64,000 nt of DNA from Duganella sp. sic0402 (GTDB lineage Bacteria; Pseudomonadota; Gammaproteobacteria; Burkholderiales; Burkholderiaceae_D), in contig NZ_JAHUWK010000015.1 in assembly GCF_019219065.1 (NCBI RefSeq), positions 1 to 64,000 on the forward strand, in the 5' to 3' direction. The position numbers were made by a program, and so were the translations under genes. Shown in pieces: positions 51,589-61,541 of the stretch (position 1 is the first letter of the stretch; every line of letters begins with the position of its first letter). The notes under the pieces were generated by a model. The model was not told the origin of the DNA, ran no database searches, and saw only the letters and a program-made list of their open reading frames with translations.

Positions 51589-53612
51589 TTAGCCTGCTCC
51601 TTGCCGCTCCACTCCTTGCGGAAGGGCGTATCCGCAGCAGGCCGCGCCTGCAACAGCACTGGCGCATCAGCCAGCGTGCCACGCAGCCAGGCGCGCAGCT
51701 CGGCGCGGCATGGCACGCAGCCATCCTGGACATCCTGTACGGTGCGCTGTGCGCCGAGGCGGTGTTCCTGGTCGGCGATGCGGGAAATCGTGTCACGCGC
51801 CGCCTTGCTCCACAGCGCGGGTAAGGCGCCGTCCTGCGACAAGGCCAGTACCAGCTCGCGCACCTCAGCCGGCACGGTGTCACCCGCGGCGCCCTGCGCA
51901 CGCTTATAGCTCATGGCGCCAACGATATCGCCGGTCATGCGCTTCTCTTCCTTCAATGCTGGCGGGACGAAAGCCGTGCGGTGCAGATAAACACGCTCAG
52001 CGGCCTGCAGCTCCTTGATCGCTTCCAGCGCCTTGTATTCAGGCGGCAGCGCATTGTTCGGCGCAACGGCGCGCAGGGATTTTTCGGCATCCCACATCGC
52101 GGCCAGCGCGCGCTTGAGGACTGCTTTGGTTTGCGGATCGAAGATTGTAGCGTTATCTTCCTGATCGTGGGCGTGGCCAAATTCTTTCATGACACTGATT
52201 TCTCCGCCGCCACCGGCGCTGCCGTGGCCGTGGTGTTCATGTTCGTGCTCCTCATCGCCAAACAGGGAAGACTCCTCGCCGAGGAACTGGCCATAGCGCA
52301 GACGCAGCGCGGCCTGGTCCGAGGCAATGCCTTCGCTACGGCTACGCAGCGTGGCGGCAGGCATGTTCGGATGCGCTTTCAGGTCGGCGACCAGTTGTTC
52401 GGTGTCGATAATGATCTGGCGCTGGCTGCGCAGGTTTTCCGGTTTCGCCATCGATGGCAACGCGGTGGATTCAAGGCTTTCGGCTTCCGGTCCGGGCAGG
52501 CGCAGCGTGTAAGTTGGCGATTGCGCGGTATGCGGATTTTCCGGTGCGTTGTCGGTGGCGCGCACGAAAAAGTAGAGTTCATCGCCTGGCTCCATACCGA
52601 GTTCCGCCAGCGTCCACTGCTTTTTCCAGCTACGCGACTTTGGATCGGACGATTGCGGCAGCGGTACTTCCTTGTCGCTGAAGCGGATGTTTTCGCCGCT
52701 ACCGCGCGCGAGCGTCATGTGCAGGCTGGCGCGCACGATGGCGTAATCATCTTTGACGCCGACTGAAATCGTTACTGCCTTGGCGTCCTTTTGCAGAAGG
52801 TGTATCAGCTCGGCCGGTTCGACAATGGTGACTTGCGGTGCCTGATCCAGCGTTACGCGGATATTGTAGCGCGTGGTGCTTTTGCCGCGTATCCGCCAGA
52901 ATAGCGAGTCTTCAATTCGGAGTTTTGCGCAGTCCTCGACAACCGCAAGCGCCTGGCCGTCACCCAGTTCAACTGTTGGCTGCACGCCTGCCGGATTGCG
53001 CACACACCAGCGTATCTCCGAGTATTGCGGCACCTGAATATCACGTGCACCGGTCTCGAACGACGCGACGCCGGTGTACTTCGGTGGCGTGACACGTAGA
53101 TAAACCTCGCCATCCAAAATTGGCTTGTTCACTGGTGCCACGACTGGCGGCAGTGCCGGTGTGATTTGCCTGCTGTGCCATGCGGCACCCGCACCGGCGG
53201 CGAACAGGCTAAGCACAAGTGGCAGCACGGCGAACGATACGCGGGCACGAGCGATGGCCTGGTAATCTGCCTCGGTCAACACACCGGCCAAGCGCGCGAG
53301 CAGGCGTTGCTGCTGAAGCTTCGCGATGGGCGTGTGGGCCTCTGTGGCCAGTAAGGTGCTGCTATCCTCCAGCTGCGGAATGGCAGTGTTCAGCCACGAC
53401 GTCCATTGCGCGGCAATGCGGCCACGCCAGCGTAGCGCATCTGCAATCACCCACGTCACCCAGGCCATGCTGGCGATCAGCGCTGGTGTGCGCGCAGCTG
53501 GCAGCGCGGCGACAAGCAGCAAAGGTGCAAGCACCGCCAGCCACTGCGGCGCACGTCGGCGGAGAATGGCGGCCCAAAGACGGCTGCGCAGATGATCAGT
53601 TGCGCCGGGCAT
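51585..53612 (-). CDS. DUF4175-like membrane protein
   Basis: This is a 675-residue protein with two N-terminal TM pairs (WLAVLAPLLLVAALPAARTPALIASMAWVTWV, SFAVLPLVLSLFAAGAGAAWH). A large periplasmic beta-rich region with Ig-like repeats follows (VNKPILDGEVYLRVTPPKYTGV ... DELYFFVRATDNAPENPHTAQSPTYTLRLPG). A helical C-terminal half contains a His/Glu-rich loop (GDEEHEHEHHGHG) that might bind metal. It matches DUF4175 proteins of MoxR operons by architecture. It overlaps both neighbours by a few bases (17 bp with the BatA-like gene). Function unknown. Confidence 0.7.
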   Translation of the reverse strand: MPGATDHLRSRLWAAILRRRAPQWLAVLAPLLLVAALPAARTPALIASMAWVTWVIADALRWRGRIAAQWTSWLNTAIPQLEDSSTLLATEAHTPIAKLQQQRLLARLAGVLTEADYQAIARARVSFAVLPLVLSLFAAGAGAAWHSRQITPALPPVVAPVNKPILDGEVYLRVTPPKYTGVASFETGARDIQVPQYSEIRWCVRNPAGVQPTVELGDGQALAVVEDCAKLRIEDSLFWRIRGKSTTRYNIRVTLDQAPQVTIVEPAELIHLLQKDAKAVTISVGVKDDYAIVRASLHMTLARGSGENIRFSDKEVPLPQSSDPKSRSWKKQWTLAELGMEPGDELYFFVRATDNAPENPHTAQSPTYTLRLPGPEAESLESTALPSMAKPENLRSQRQIIIDTEQLVADLKAHPNMPAATLRSRSEGIASDQAALRLRYGQFLGEESSLFGDEEHEHEHHGHGSAGGGGEISVMKEFGHAHDQEDNATIFDPQTKAVLKRALAAMWDAEKSLRAVAPNNALPPEYKALEAIKELQAAERVYLHRTAFVPPALKEEKRMTGDIVGAMSYKRAQGAAGDTVPAEVRELVLALSQDGALPALWSKAARDTISRIADQEHRLGAQRTVQDVQDGCVPCRAELRAWLRGTLADAPVLLQARPAADTPFRKEWSGKEQAK

Positions 53613-54648
53613 GGGTCAATATCCGTTCGAGCATAAAAAGCAACAGCAGCACAATGCCCAGCCACACCGCCGGCTTGGCGTGGGAGATTGCGGGCAGCGC
53701 GTTGCGGGCGGAGGAAAAATTCTGGGATGGCGTGGCGTACGCCGGAGCGGTAGCCACCGAGAGTAGTTGCCAGGCCTCGAACAAGGCGTGTGCGCTGTCG
53801 GCGTCGCGCGGTGGGAAGCCATCCGAAGTCCACAAGCGGCCACGCGATGAGTCGGCGTATTTCAGCGTAACACCGTTGACCGTCAGCCTGGATGCATTGG
53901 CCAGTTCCGGGAACGCCGCAGCGACCGGCGCAGCAATCCACCAGTGCGGCGCGCGCCAGTTAGCGAGGGGCGCGGCGTCAGGCGTAGACCAGACAATCAG
54001 CGTGGTCGCTGCGGTGGGTTCGGTAGCGACCACGTAGCGATAGGCGCGATTGCCGGCAATGTCAAAGGCAGCGAACAGCGAACGCCATGCCTGCAAAACC
54101 GGTTCGGCGGCCACCAGCACGACGTGACGCTCAGCAGAAGGTGCAGCGGTAGGCTGCGGGGTGGCAGCTCGCAATTCTACCTGGTGGCTGAATTGCGGCA
54201 GGCGGGCCGGCATGGCGATGTGGTCGGCACGGGCAACGATCAGCAGCCTTGCCGCAGGACGCCAATCACGTTCGTTTTGACGCAGCCAAGACAGCGCATC
54301 GCGCGGCAAGTCGATGCGCGTGGCGGCACTGAAGCCCGCCGCGTTGATCTGCTCTTCAACCCAGGCCTTATCCGCGCCGGCGTCCACCAGAACGGTATCG
54401 CCGCGCCATGGGAAGATCGTCGCGGCCAGCCAGGCGATCAAGGCCACCAGCAGCAAGCAACGCACCAGCAGCAATGTTTTATCGCGCCACTGCCAAACGC
54501 GCAACTGCTCCGGTGGCGCCGATGGCAGGAAGCGCGCGGTGGCCAGCGGCTCGGCTTTCAGCCGTTGACGCTTCTTGCGGTGCCACCAGACCGGCAGCAG
54601 CAATACCGGCAACGCCAGCCACCACATCGGATAAGAGCTCAATATCAT
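53596..54648 (-). CDS. BatA-like membrane protein
   Basis: The 350-residue protein begins MILSSYPMWWLALPVLLLPVWWHRKKRQRLK, the typical N-terminal TM and basic stop of BatA/DUF58-neighbour proteins. A second TM follows (LLLVRCLLLVALIAWLAATIF), and the C-terminal TM is AVWLGIVLLLLFMLERIL. The von Willebrand-like region in the middle lacks an obvious MIDAS (DxSxS), so it may not bind metal. It overlaps the DUF58 gene by 4 bp (54645-54648). Likely an inner-membrane partner of the MoxR system. Confidence 0.7.
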   Translation of the reverse strand: MILSSYPMWWLALPVLLLPVWWHRKKRQRLKAEPLATARFLPSAPPEQLRVWQWRDKTLLLVRCLLLVALIAWLAATIFPWRGDTVLVDAGADKAWVEEQINAAGFSAATRIDLPRDALSWLRQNERDWRPAARLLIVARADHIAMPARLPQFSHQVELRAATPQPTAAPSAERHVVLVAAEPVLQAWRSLFAAFDIAGNRAYRYVVATEPTAATTLIVWSTPDAAPLANWRAPHWWIAAPVAAAFPELANASRLTVNGVTLKYADSSRGRLWTSDGFPPRDADSAHALFEAWQLLSVATAPAYATPSQNFSSARNALPAISHAKPAVWLGIVLLLLFMLERILTHARRN

Positions 54649-55550
54649 TTTGCGCGCACTCCCGCGAGTTGCAACCAGCTGCGCAGGACACCGCTCAGCG
54701 GCTGTTCGATACGCGCCTCGTAGTGGACGATGTTATGTTGACGGCAGCTCGCCGACACGCCATCGAAGTGCGCGCGGCTCTGCTGTTTGTAATGCTCGCG
54801 GTCTGCGTTGCGGATGCGATGCAGGCCATGGTCGCGCTCCGGGTCCCGGTAGCCGCTGCCGGACTTGAAGCTGGCGTCTACCTCTGCCTGCGTACGCAGC
54901 GTCAGCAGCCGCACATCGTGGCGCATATTACGCAAGCGCAGCAGCGCTTCGCTTAACGGCGATGGCCAATCCAGAAAATCGCTGGCGGCAAAGATCATGC
55001 TTGGCGCGCGGGCAAAGTGCAGGCTTGCGCGCAAGGTGTCGGCGGTTGGCAGTTCACCGTCTGGCTTCGCCTTGTTCAGCGCAGCCATCACGCGCTGTAA
55101 CTGGCGCGGTCCACGTGCGGCCGGCGTGAACTCCACTTTGCCGCCAGTGCAGATAAGCAGGCCGAATGCATCACCCTGGCGCTGCGCAATGGCGGCGACA
55201 CAGGCCAGCAAAGTACGCGCGAACCAGAGTTTATCAATGCCGTTGATCTCACGGCTGGGCTCCGCCATCGAGGCGGTGGCGTCCAGCCACAGCCAGACAG
55301 CGACATGACTGTCACGCTCCGCCTCACGGACGAAGTAACGGTCGGCGCGTGCCAGCAGTTTCCAGTCGACGCGCCGCCATTCATCGCCCGGTGCGTAGGC
55401 ACGGTACTCGGAAAACTCGACACCCGCGCCGCGTTCGCGGCCCATGTGTATGCCATGCCCCAGTCCCGCCAGGACGTGACGGATCACCAGGTCCAGATCC
55501 TTGGTCTGGGCCATCATCTTGGTCATGCTTGCGCTTGCGGAGACGTGCAT
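54645..55550 (-). CDS. DUF58 protein
   Basis: This is a 301-residue cytosolic DUF58 protein: GRERGAGVEFSEYRAYAPGDEWRRVDWKLLARADRYFVREAE is the family signature, followed by the VWA-like VAVWLWLDATASM. DUF58 proteins are regular partners of MoxR ATPases. It is co-translated with the MoxR gene (1 bp overlap at 55550) and with the BatA-like gene. It supports assembly of a MoxR-VWA chaperone complex whose clients may be the TldD-type enzymes of the operon. Confidence 0.92.
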   Translation of the reverse strand: MHVSASASMTKMMAQTKDLDLVIRHVLAGLGHGIHMGRERGAGVEFSEYRAYAPGDEWRRVDWKLLARADRYFVREAERDSHVAVWLWLDATASMAEPSREINGIDKLWFARTLLACVAAIAQRQGDAFGLLICTGGKVEFTPAARGPRQLQRVMAALNKAKPDGELPTADTLRASLHFARAPSMIFAASDFLDWPSPLSEALLRLRNMRHDVRLLTLRTQAEVDASFKSGSGYRDPERDHGLHRIRNADREHYKQQSRAHFDGVSASCRQHNIVHYEARIEQPLSGVLRSWLQLAGVRAK

Positions 55551-56548
55551 TATTCAGGACGAATATGCTCACGCAGCGCTTGCAGGATGTCGGCGATAGC
55601 CACGCCATCCGCTTCCGCTTCAAAGTTGCGCAGCACGCGGTGCGCCAGCACCGGCAGCAGCATCTCGGCGATATCTTCGCGCGTGACGGCCAGTCGGCCC
55701 TGCATCAGTGCGCGCGCCTTGGATGCCAGTACCAGCGCCTGCCCTGCGCGCGGACCAGCGCCCCAGCCGATATGCTTTTGCACCGCAGGGACCGTAGTCA
55801 GCGATGGACGCGTTGCGCGCACCAGCCGCGTTGCGTAGGTCACCAGATGGTCGCCGATCTCGATGTCGCGCACCAGTTGCTGGAGGCGCAGCAGCGTAGC
55901 CACATCCATCACCGGTTCAGCGTCTTTCAGGCCGGCGTGCGTGGTAGCGGAAACCATGGCGATTTCCTCGGCCTCGCTTGGATACACCACATCGATGCGC
56001 AGCAGGAAGCGGTCCAGCTGCGCTTCCGGCAGCGGATATGTGCCCGCCTGTTCGATCGGATTCTGCGTCGCCAGCACAAAGAAAGGCTTGGGCAGCTTGT
56101 GCGTCTGGCCAGCGAAGGTCACGCTGCGTTCCTGCATCGCTTCCAGCAGCGCCGACTGTGTCTTCGGCGGGGCGCGGTTGATCTCATCGGCCAGCAGCAC
56201 CTGCGTGAACACCGGCCCTTGCTGGAAGCGGAACTCGCGCTTGCGCGTCGCATGGTCTTCTTCCAGAATCTCGGTGCCGACGATATCGGACGGCATCAGG
56301 TCCGGCGTGAATTGCACGCGATGGAAGTCCAGTTCGGTCGCCTGCGACAAGGATTTCACCAGCAGCGTCTTGCCCAGTCCCGGCACGCCCTCGACCAGCG
56401 CGTGGCCGCCCGCCAGCAGGCAGATGATCAACGAGTCGATCACGTTTTCCTGCCCGATAATCACGCGCGCCATGCTCGCCTTCAGCGCCTTCACCTTGGC
56501 GGTCAGTTCGCCGATTTCATGTTCGCTCCAGGCGATACCTTCAGCCAT
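55550..56548 (-). CDS. MoxR-family AAA+ ATPase
   Basis: This is a 332-residue AAA+ protein. The Walker A is GVPGLGKTLL, the Walker B LLADEINRAPPKTQSALLEAMQE, and sensor 1 LATQNPIEQAGTYPLPEAQLDRF. An ATG at 56548 gives the normal length. MoxR proteins act as chaperones that insert metals or remodel VWA proteins. It shares one base with the DUF58 gene start. It lies in the operon between TldE/DUF4159 and DUF58, so it may mature TldD-type metalloproteases (inference). Confidence 0.95.
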   Translation of the reverse strand: MAEGIAWSEHEIGELTAKVKALKASMARVIIGQENVIDSLIICLLAGGHALVEGVPGLGKTLLVKSLSQATELDFHRVQFTPDLMPSDIVGTEILEEDHATRKREFRFQQGPVFTQVLLADEINRAPPKTQSALLEAMQERSVTFAGQTHKLPKPFFVLATQNPIEQAGTYPLPEAQLDRFLLRIDVVYPSEAEEIAMVSATTHAGLKDAEPVMDVATLLRLQQLVRDIEIGDHLVTYATRLVRATRPSLTTVPAVQKHIGWGAGPRAGQALVLASKARALMQGRLAVTREDIAEMLLPVLAHRVLRNFEAEADGVAIADILQALREHIRPE

Positions 56549-56550
56549 AA

Positions 56551-57174
56551 CTACGCTCCCAACGCATATTGAATGATATTGACCGCAAAGCGGGTATTGT
56601 CGACGGCGAGGAAACGCTTGTTGCGGAAGTCGTAATCCCATTCGCAGCCATAGTCCTTGTTGCTGTACAAAAGCCGCACGCGGCCGCCCACCTCGATCGC
56701 CTTCAGATAATCGTGCACCAGATCGTCGCCCCAGCCGTTCAGCTCCACGGCGGTATTCGGCGGCCCATCTTCAAACTTGAAGAAGCTGGAATAGACCGGA
56801 TGATTATTGGGGATCTTGTGCAGCGCCTTCGGCCCGAAGATGCGGCCGATTTCAGCTTCAAACGATTTCGCAAACAGCCCGTCGATATCGTGGTTGCAGT
56901 CATCCACGAACAGGAAGCCGCCACCCTTGATATAGCGCTCCAGATTCTTGCGCTCGGCCGCCGTGAACTGCACCAGCTTGTGGCCGGCGAAATAGCAGAA
57001 CGGCGCCTCCAGCATCTTCGGATCGGACAGCGCGACGATGCGCTCAACGGGATCAACCCGCAAGGTGGTGTACTCCACCAGCGAGTTGAGCACATTGCTG
57101 GGCATGCGGACATCCACATCCCAGTCGCCCGACTCATACGTCAGACGGGTGAAATAGAAATCGTACGAAGCCAC
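56551..57174 (-). CDS. DUF4159 protein
   Basis: The 207-residue protein has the DUF4159 core: FYFTRLTYESGDWDVD, LNSLVEYTTLRVDPVE, APFCYFAGHKLVQFTAAERKNLERYIKGGGFLFVDDCNHDIDGLF, and VNIIQYALGA at the end. The GGFLFVDDCNHD stretch resembles a gatase-type fold without a catalytic Cys. It has no signal peptide. It is 2 bp upstream of MoxR and 7 bp downstream of the TldE gene. DUF4159 genes are common in MoxR/TldD operons; the role is not known. Confidence 0.85.
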   Translation of the reverse strand: MASYDFYFTRLTYESGDWDVDVRMPSNVLNSLVEYTTLRVDPVERIVALSDPKMLEAPFCYFAGHKLVQFTAAERKNLERYIKGGGFLFVDDCNHDIDGLFAKSFEAEIGRIFGPKALHKIPNNHPVYSSFFKFEDGPPNTAVELNGWGDDLVHDYLKAIEVGGRVRLLYSNKDYGCEWDYDFRNKRFLAVDNTRFAVNIIQYALGA

Positions 57175-57181
57175 AGCAGCC

Positions 57182-58519
57182 TTATACCGCGTCCGACAGC
57201 GACGTAAAGTTAAAGTCGCGCACCTTCATCGCCGGGATCAGCATCTGATAGCGCACTTCATCGCCACCGATCACCACCGGTTTTCCCAGTTCATCTATAT
57301 TGTTCAGCATCGTCACCGGGCTTTCATTGAAGCGGAAGTTCTTCACCGGATGCTTGATCTTGCCGTTCTCGATATAGAAAGTGCCGTCGCGCGTCAGGCC
57401 GGTCAGCAGCAGCGACTGCGGATCGACCATGCGGATATACCAGGTGCGGGTGACCAGGATGCCCTTCTTGGTATTGGCGATCAGTTCCTCGGTCGATTTG
57501 CTGCCGCCCGTCATGATCATATTGCCGTGGCGGCCAGTGGCGCGCTGGCCCTGCTTCTCGGCCCAGTAGCGGGTGTAGTCCAGCGACGCGATCTTGCCGT
57601 TCTTGATCACGTCCGCGCGCTCACGCGCCAGCATCGCCTGGCTATCCCAAGGCAGCACTGGCACGTCCGGATTCCACGGGTCGGCATAGATGTTCACCTG
57701 TTCGTCGAACAGCTTCTCGCCCAGGCGATTGCCGCCGCCCTTCTTCGACAGGAAGCTGCGGCCCTCGTCGGCCTGCCGTGCATCGAAGGCGCCATACATG
57801 CGGCCGATGATTTCCGAAGTGGCGGCCGGCTCCAGGATCACCGTGTAGCGGCCCGGTTCCAGCGCCTTGGCCTCCACCGATTTCAGTGCCTTCTCGATGG
57901 CGATCTCGGAAGCTTCGCGTGCGTCGAACTTGCGCGCATCATTGGCAGATCGGGTCACCCAGCCGGAACCACGGCCATCTTCGGTGCGCGTAGTCACGGT
58001 GAAGCCCAGATTGCTCAGCGTCTGGTAGCCGAATACGCCATTCGAATTGGCCACCGTTTCAAAGCCGGTGGTGTCGCTGAAGAAGCCAGCGGCGATCAGG
58101 CCCTGCTTGCGCGCCGAGTTGATACTGGCCGCAGCCACTTCGGCGCGATACTCCGGGTCGATGGCGGCAGTCGCCTCGCTGAAGGTGGCGGAAGGTTTGA
58201 AATCCTGCTTTTTAATCGCCGGCAGGAATTCAGGATTCTCCGGCGCCAGGCGCGCCACATCTTCCGCCCGGCGCACCACTTTTTCCAGCGACTTGTCGTC
58301 AAACTCATTGATCGATGCGGTGCCCTGGCGCTTCCCGAAAGCGACGCTCACCGTCAGCTGCGTATTCGAATTCAAGCCCGCAGTCGACACAGCGTTGCGC
58401 GCATAGCGGATATTGCCGTTACGCGTACCGTTGATCTGCACGCGGCATTCATCGGCCTTGGACAGCGACATGACTTTGTCGCAGATGCGCTTTGCTTCTT
58501 CCTGATTCAGCATCTTCAT
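57182..58519 (-). CDS. TldE/PmbA-like protein, copy 2
   Basis: This 445-residue protein of the TldD/PmbA family starts MKMLNQEEAKRICDKV. It has the TldE-type body VTRSANDARKFDAREASEIAIEKALKSVEAKALEPGRYTVILEP and MDPQSLLLTGLTRDGTFYIENGKIKHPVKNFRFNESP. TldE lacks the metal site and pairs with the zinc protease TldD. No signal peptide is visible although its partner has a Tat-like leader. It is 6 bp after the second TldD gene. It is a close relative of the copy at 60185-61522 and probably arose by duplication of the pair. Confidence 0.88.
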   Translation of the reverse strand: MKMLNQEEAKRICDKVMSLSKADECRVQINGTRNGNIRYARNAVSTAGLNSNTQLTVSVAFGKRQGTASINEFDDKSLEKVVRRAEDVARLAPENPEFLPAIKKQDFKPSATFSEATAAIDPEYRAEVAAASINSARKQGLIAAGFFSDTTGFETVANSNGVFGYQTLSNLGFTVTTRTEDGRGSGWVTRSANDARKFDAREASEIAIEKALKSVEAKALEPGRYTVILEPAATSEIIGRMYGAFDARQADEGRSFLSKKGGGNRLGEKLFDEQVNIYADPWNPDVPVLPWDSQAMLARERADVIKNGKIASLDYTRYWAEKQGQRATGRHGNMIMTGGSKSTEELIANTKKGILVTRTWYIRMVDPQSLLLTGLTRDGTFYIENGKIKHPVKNFRFNESPVTMLNNIDELGKPVVIGGDEVRYQMLIPAMKVRDFNFTSLSDAV

Positions 58520-58525
58520 CGTTGT

Positions 58526-60163
58526 TTATCCTATTTTGCGGGCAGTGTTGATCACGTTGACGCCGTTGAAGCGCGTGGTTGGCGAACCATGCGACACGGC
58601 GCTGACCTGGCTAGGCTGGCCTTTTCCATCAAAGAACGAGCCGCCCATGCGCCAGTCGCGCTCATCACACAAGGCGGTACAGGCGTTCCAGAATTCCTGC
58701 GTGTTCGATTGGTAAGCCACGTCTTCCAGCTGATTGACGATCTTGCCGTTCTTGATTTCAAAGTACAGCTGGCCGCCAAACTGGAAGTTGTAGCGCTGCT
58801 GGTCAATCGAGAACGAGCCACGGCCCAGGATATAGATGCCTTTCTTGACGTCTTTGATCATCTCGTCCGGCGTCAGCTTCTTCTTGCCCGCTTCCAGCGA
58901 CACGTTCGGCATGCGCTGGAACTGCACGCTGCTCCAGCTGTCGGCGTAGGAACAGCCATGCGATTCTTTTTCGCCGATGACGGCGGCCTGGTCGCGCGTC
59001 GCCTGGTAGTTGACCAGAATACCGTTGCGTATCAGGTCCCAGCGCTTGGAGGCCACGCCTTCGTCGTCATAGCCGACCAGGCCGAGCGACCCCGGCGTGG
59101 TCTTGTCGGCGACGAAGTTGACCATCTCCGAGCCGTACTTGAAGTTCTTGCTCTTCCACTTGTCCAGCGTGGCGAAGCTGGTGCCGGCGTAGTTGGCCTC
59201 ATAGCCCAGCACGCGATCCAGCTCAGTCGCATGGCCGACCGATTCATGGATGGTCAGGAACAGGTGTTCCGGCGACAGCACCAGATCGTACTTGCCCGGT
59301 TCGACCGTTTTTGCGGTCAGCTTCTCGCGCGCCTGGCGGCCGGCCGCACGCGCGTCTTCGATCAGGTCGTACGCGCCCTTATAAAGCGTGGTCACATTGC
59401 CTGCGGCCTTGACCCGGTTCTCCGGCTTGCAGTCGAAGAACTCATAGCCCATGCTGGCTGGCGACGACAGGCCATCACGGGTGCGGAACTTGCCGCTGGC
59501 CTTATCGACCGCAGTGGCGGTGAACGGCGACCACAAACGATGCACATCCTGGTCGATATACGATCCGTCGGTCGACGCGAAATACTTTTGCTGGTTGACC
59601 TGGAACAGATTGGCGGCCATGAAGCTGGCGCCTGCATCCAGCCCAGCCTTGTTGGCGGCCAGCAGCAGCTCCGCTTTTTCCTTGATCGGCACCGCGCGCC
59701 AGTCTTTTTTGAACGGCGTAGCCCACGACACTTCACCAACGCCTTTCACCGGCGCCAGCAGCACCGGTTCGCTTTGCAGCTTGGAATTCGCACGTGCGAT
59801 GGCCACCGCCTGGCGCGCCGCATCGGCCACCGAGTCCAGCGTCATCACATTGGTCGAGCAAAAGCCGTAAGCCCCGTTGGCGATCACGCGCACACCGACA
59901 CCGGACGATTCGGTGTTGACGATGTTTTCCACGTTCAGGTCACGCGTGGTGATGAACTGGTTCAGATAGCGGCCGATGCGCACGTCGCAATACGACGCAC
60001 CGGCCTTGGTGGCCGCGTTCATTGCGGCGTCGGCCAGTGACTTCTTGAACTGCACGGCCATGGGGTTGAGCAGCTCTTCGGCCGCGATCGCATTGCCGAA
60101 AACCGGCACCAGCAGGCTGCCGCCAGCGACGGCGCCTACTTTTAAGAATGAACGACGTTCCAC
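58526..60163 (-). CDS. TldD-like zinc metalloprotease with Tat-like leader, copy 2
   Basis: This is a 545-residue protein. The N-terminus MERRSFLKVGAVAGGSLLVPV carries the twin-arginine motif RRSFLK followed by a hydrophobic stretch, which fits Tat export. The TldD core contains the HExxxH motif in FLTIHESVGHATELDRVLG, plus GRGSFSIDQQRYNFQFGGQ. TldD/TldE pairs cut unfolded peptides, as in microcin B17 maturation. Placing the pair in the periplasm would be unusual and could allow processing of exported peptides. It is 21 bp from the first TldE copy. Highly similar to the copy at 61542. Confidence 0.88.
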   Translation of the reverse strand: MERRSFLKVGAVAGGSLLVPVFGNAIAAEELLNPMAVQFKKSLADAAMNAATKAGASYCDVRIGRYLNQFITTRDLNVENIVNTESSGVGVRVIANGAYGFCSTNVMTLDSVADAARQAVAIARANSKLQSEPVLLAPVKGVGEVSWATPFKKDWRAVPIKEKAELLLAANKAGLDAGASFMAANLFQVNQQKYFASTDGSYIDQDVHRLWSPFTATAVDKASGKFRTRDGLSSPASMGYEFFDCKPENRVKAAGNVTTLYKGAYDLIEDARAAGRQAREKLTAKTVEPGKYDLVLSPEHLFLTIHESVGHATELDRVLGYEANYAGTSFATLDKWKSKNFKYGSEMVNFVADKTTPGSLGLVGYDDEGVASKRWDLIRNGILVNYQATRDQAAVIGEKESHGCSYADSWSSVQFQRMPNVSLEAGKKKLTPDEMIKDVKKGIYILGRGSFSIDQQRYNFQFGGQLYFEIKNGKIVNQLEDVAYQSNTQEFWNACTALCDERDWRMGGSFFDGKGQPSQVSAVSHGSPTTRFNGVNVINTARKIG

Positions 60164-60184
60164 TATGTACTCCTGGGTTAAAAC

Positions 60185-61522
60185 TTACACTGCATCCGAC
60201 AGCGACGTGAAGTTGAAATCGCGGACCTTCATGGCCGGGATCAGCAACTGGAATTGCGACTCGTCGCCCGACAGAATCTCCGGCTTGCCGATTTCATCGA
60301 TGTTGTTCAGCATCGACACCGGGCTTTCGTTAAAGCGGAAGTTCTTGATCGGATGCTTGATCTTGCCGTTCTCGATGTAGAAGGTGCCGTCGCGCGTCAG
60401 GCCGGTCAGCAGCAGCGATTGCGGGTCCACCATGCGGATGTACCAGGTGCGCGTAACCAGGATGCCTTTCTTGGTATTGGCAATCAACTCCTCGGTCGAC
60501 TTGTTGGTGCCAGCCATGATGATATTACCCGGCGAGCCAATCGCGCGCTTGCCCTGCTTCTTGGCCCAGTACTGCGAGTAGTCCAGATTGGCGATGCGGC
60601 CATTCTTGATGATGTCCTGACGCTCGCGCGCCAACATGCTGCCAGCATCCCACGGCAGCACGGCGACATCCTTGTCCCATGGATCGGCCCATACATTGAC
60701 CTGCTCATCGAACAGCTTCTCGCCCAGGCGGTTGCCGCCGCCTTTCTTCGACAGGAAGCTGCGGCCCTCGTCGGCCGAACGTGCATCGAAGGCGTTGAAC
60801 ATGTATGCCAGCACGTCGGAGGTGGCGGCCGGCTCCAGGATCACCGTGTAGCGGCCCGGCTCCAGCGCCTTGGCGTCCACCGATTTGAGTGCTTTCTCAA
60901 TGGCGATATCCGACGCCGAACGCGCATCGAACTTGCTGGCGTCGCCGACACTGCGCTTGACCCAGCCGGAACCCCGGCCGTCTTCGGTGCGCACAGTCAG
61001 CGTGAAGTCCAGCCCCGTATCCTGCTGGTAGCCGAATACGCCGTTCGAATTGGCGATGGCGCTAAACGACGTGCCGTCGGTGAAGAAGCCCGCCGCCACC
61101 AGCTTGTTCTTGCGCGAGTTCTCGATGCTGTATGCCGCCACCTGCGCGCGGAATTCCGGATCGATGTCGGCGGTCTTCTGGAAGAAGGTCTGCGTGGCCT
61201 TGTACTCCTGCTTGGTCGGCGTCGGCATGAACTCCGGATTTTCCGGCGCCAGGCGCGCCAGGTCTTCCGCACGGCGCACCGCTTTTTCCAGCGACTTGTC
61301 ATCGAACTCGTTGATCGATGCAGTGCCCTGCTTTTTGCCGAAGGCCACCGACACCACCAGCTGCGTGTCTTCGATCAGGCCGGCGGTCGACACGGCATTG
61401 CGCGCGTAGCGGATATTGCCTTTGCGGCTGCCGGTGATGTTGACTTCGCACTGATCGGCCTTGGTCAGCGACAGCACTTTATCGCTGATACGCTTGGTCT
61501 CTTCTTGACTCAGGAATTTCAT
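60185..61522 (-). CDS. TldE/PmbA-like protein, copy 1
   Basis: This 445-residue protein starts MKFLSQEETKRISDKVLSL (start at 61522; the open frame extends 31 codons upstream into the TldD gene). It has the same plan and most of the same sequence as copy 2, including EKALKSVDAKALEPGRYTVILEP and the end FNFTSLSDAV. No signal peptide. It is 19 bp downstream of the first TldD. The two pairs are separated only by about 21 bp, in order TldD-TldE-TldD-TldE. Confidence 0.88.
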   Translation of the reverse strand: MKFLSQEETKRISDKVLSLTKADQCEVNITGSRKGNIRYARNAVSTAGLIEDTQLVVSVAFGKKQGTASINEFDDKSLEKAVRRAEDLARLAPENPEFMPTPTKQEYKATQTFFQKTADIDPEFRAQVAAYSIENSRKNKLVAAGFFTDGTSFSAIANSNGVFGYQQDTGLDFTLTVRTEDGRGSGWVKRSVGDASKFDARSASDIAIEKALKSVDAKALEPGRYTVILEPAATSDVLAYMFNAFDARSADEGRSFLSKKGGGNRLGEKLFDEQVNVWADPWDKDVAVLPWDAGSMLARERQDIIKNGRIANLDYSQYWAKKQGKRAIGSPGNIIMAGTNKSTEELIANTKKGILVTRTWYIRMVDPQSLLLTGLTRDGTFYIENGKIKHPIKNFRFNESPVSMLNNIDEIGKPEILSGDESQFQLLIPAMKVRDFNFTSLSDAV

Positions 61523-61541
61523 AGTTGTCTCTCTCCAGGAC

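Noticed and set aside
57350..60040. 896-codon plus-strand open frame opposite TldE/TldD
   Set aside because: It is a codon-bias shadow: the opposite strand holds two complete conserved genes, and the similar 545-codon frame at 61605-63242 is the same effect.
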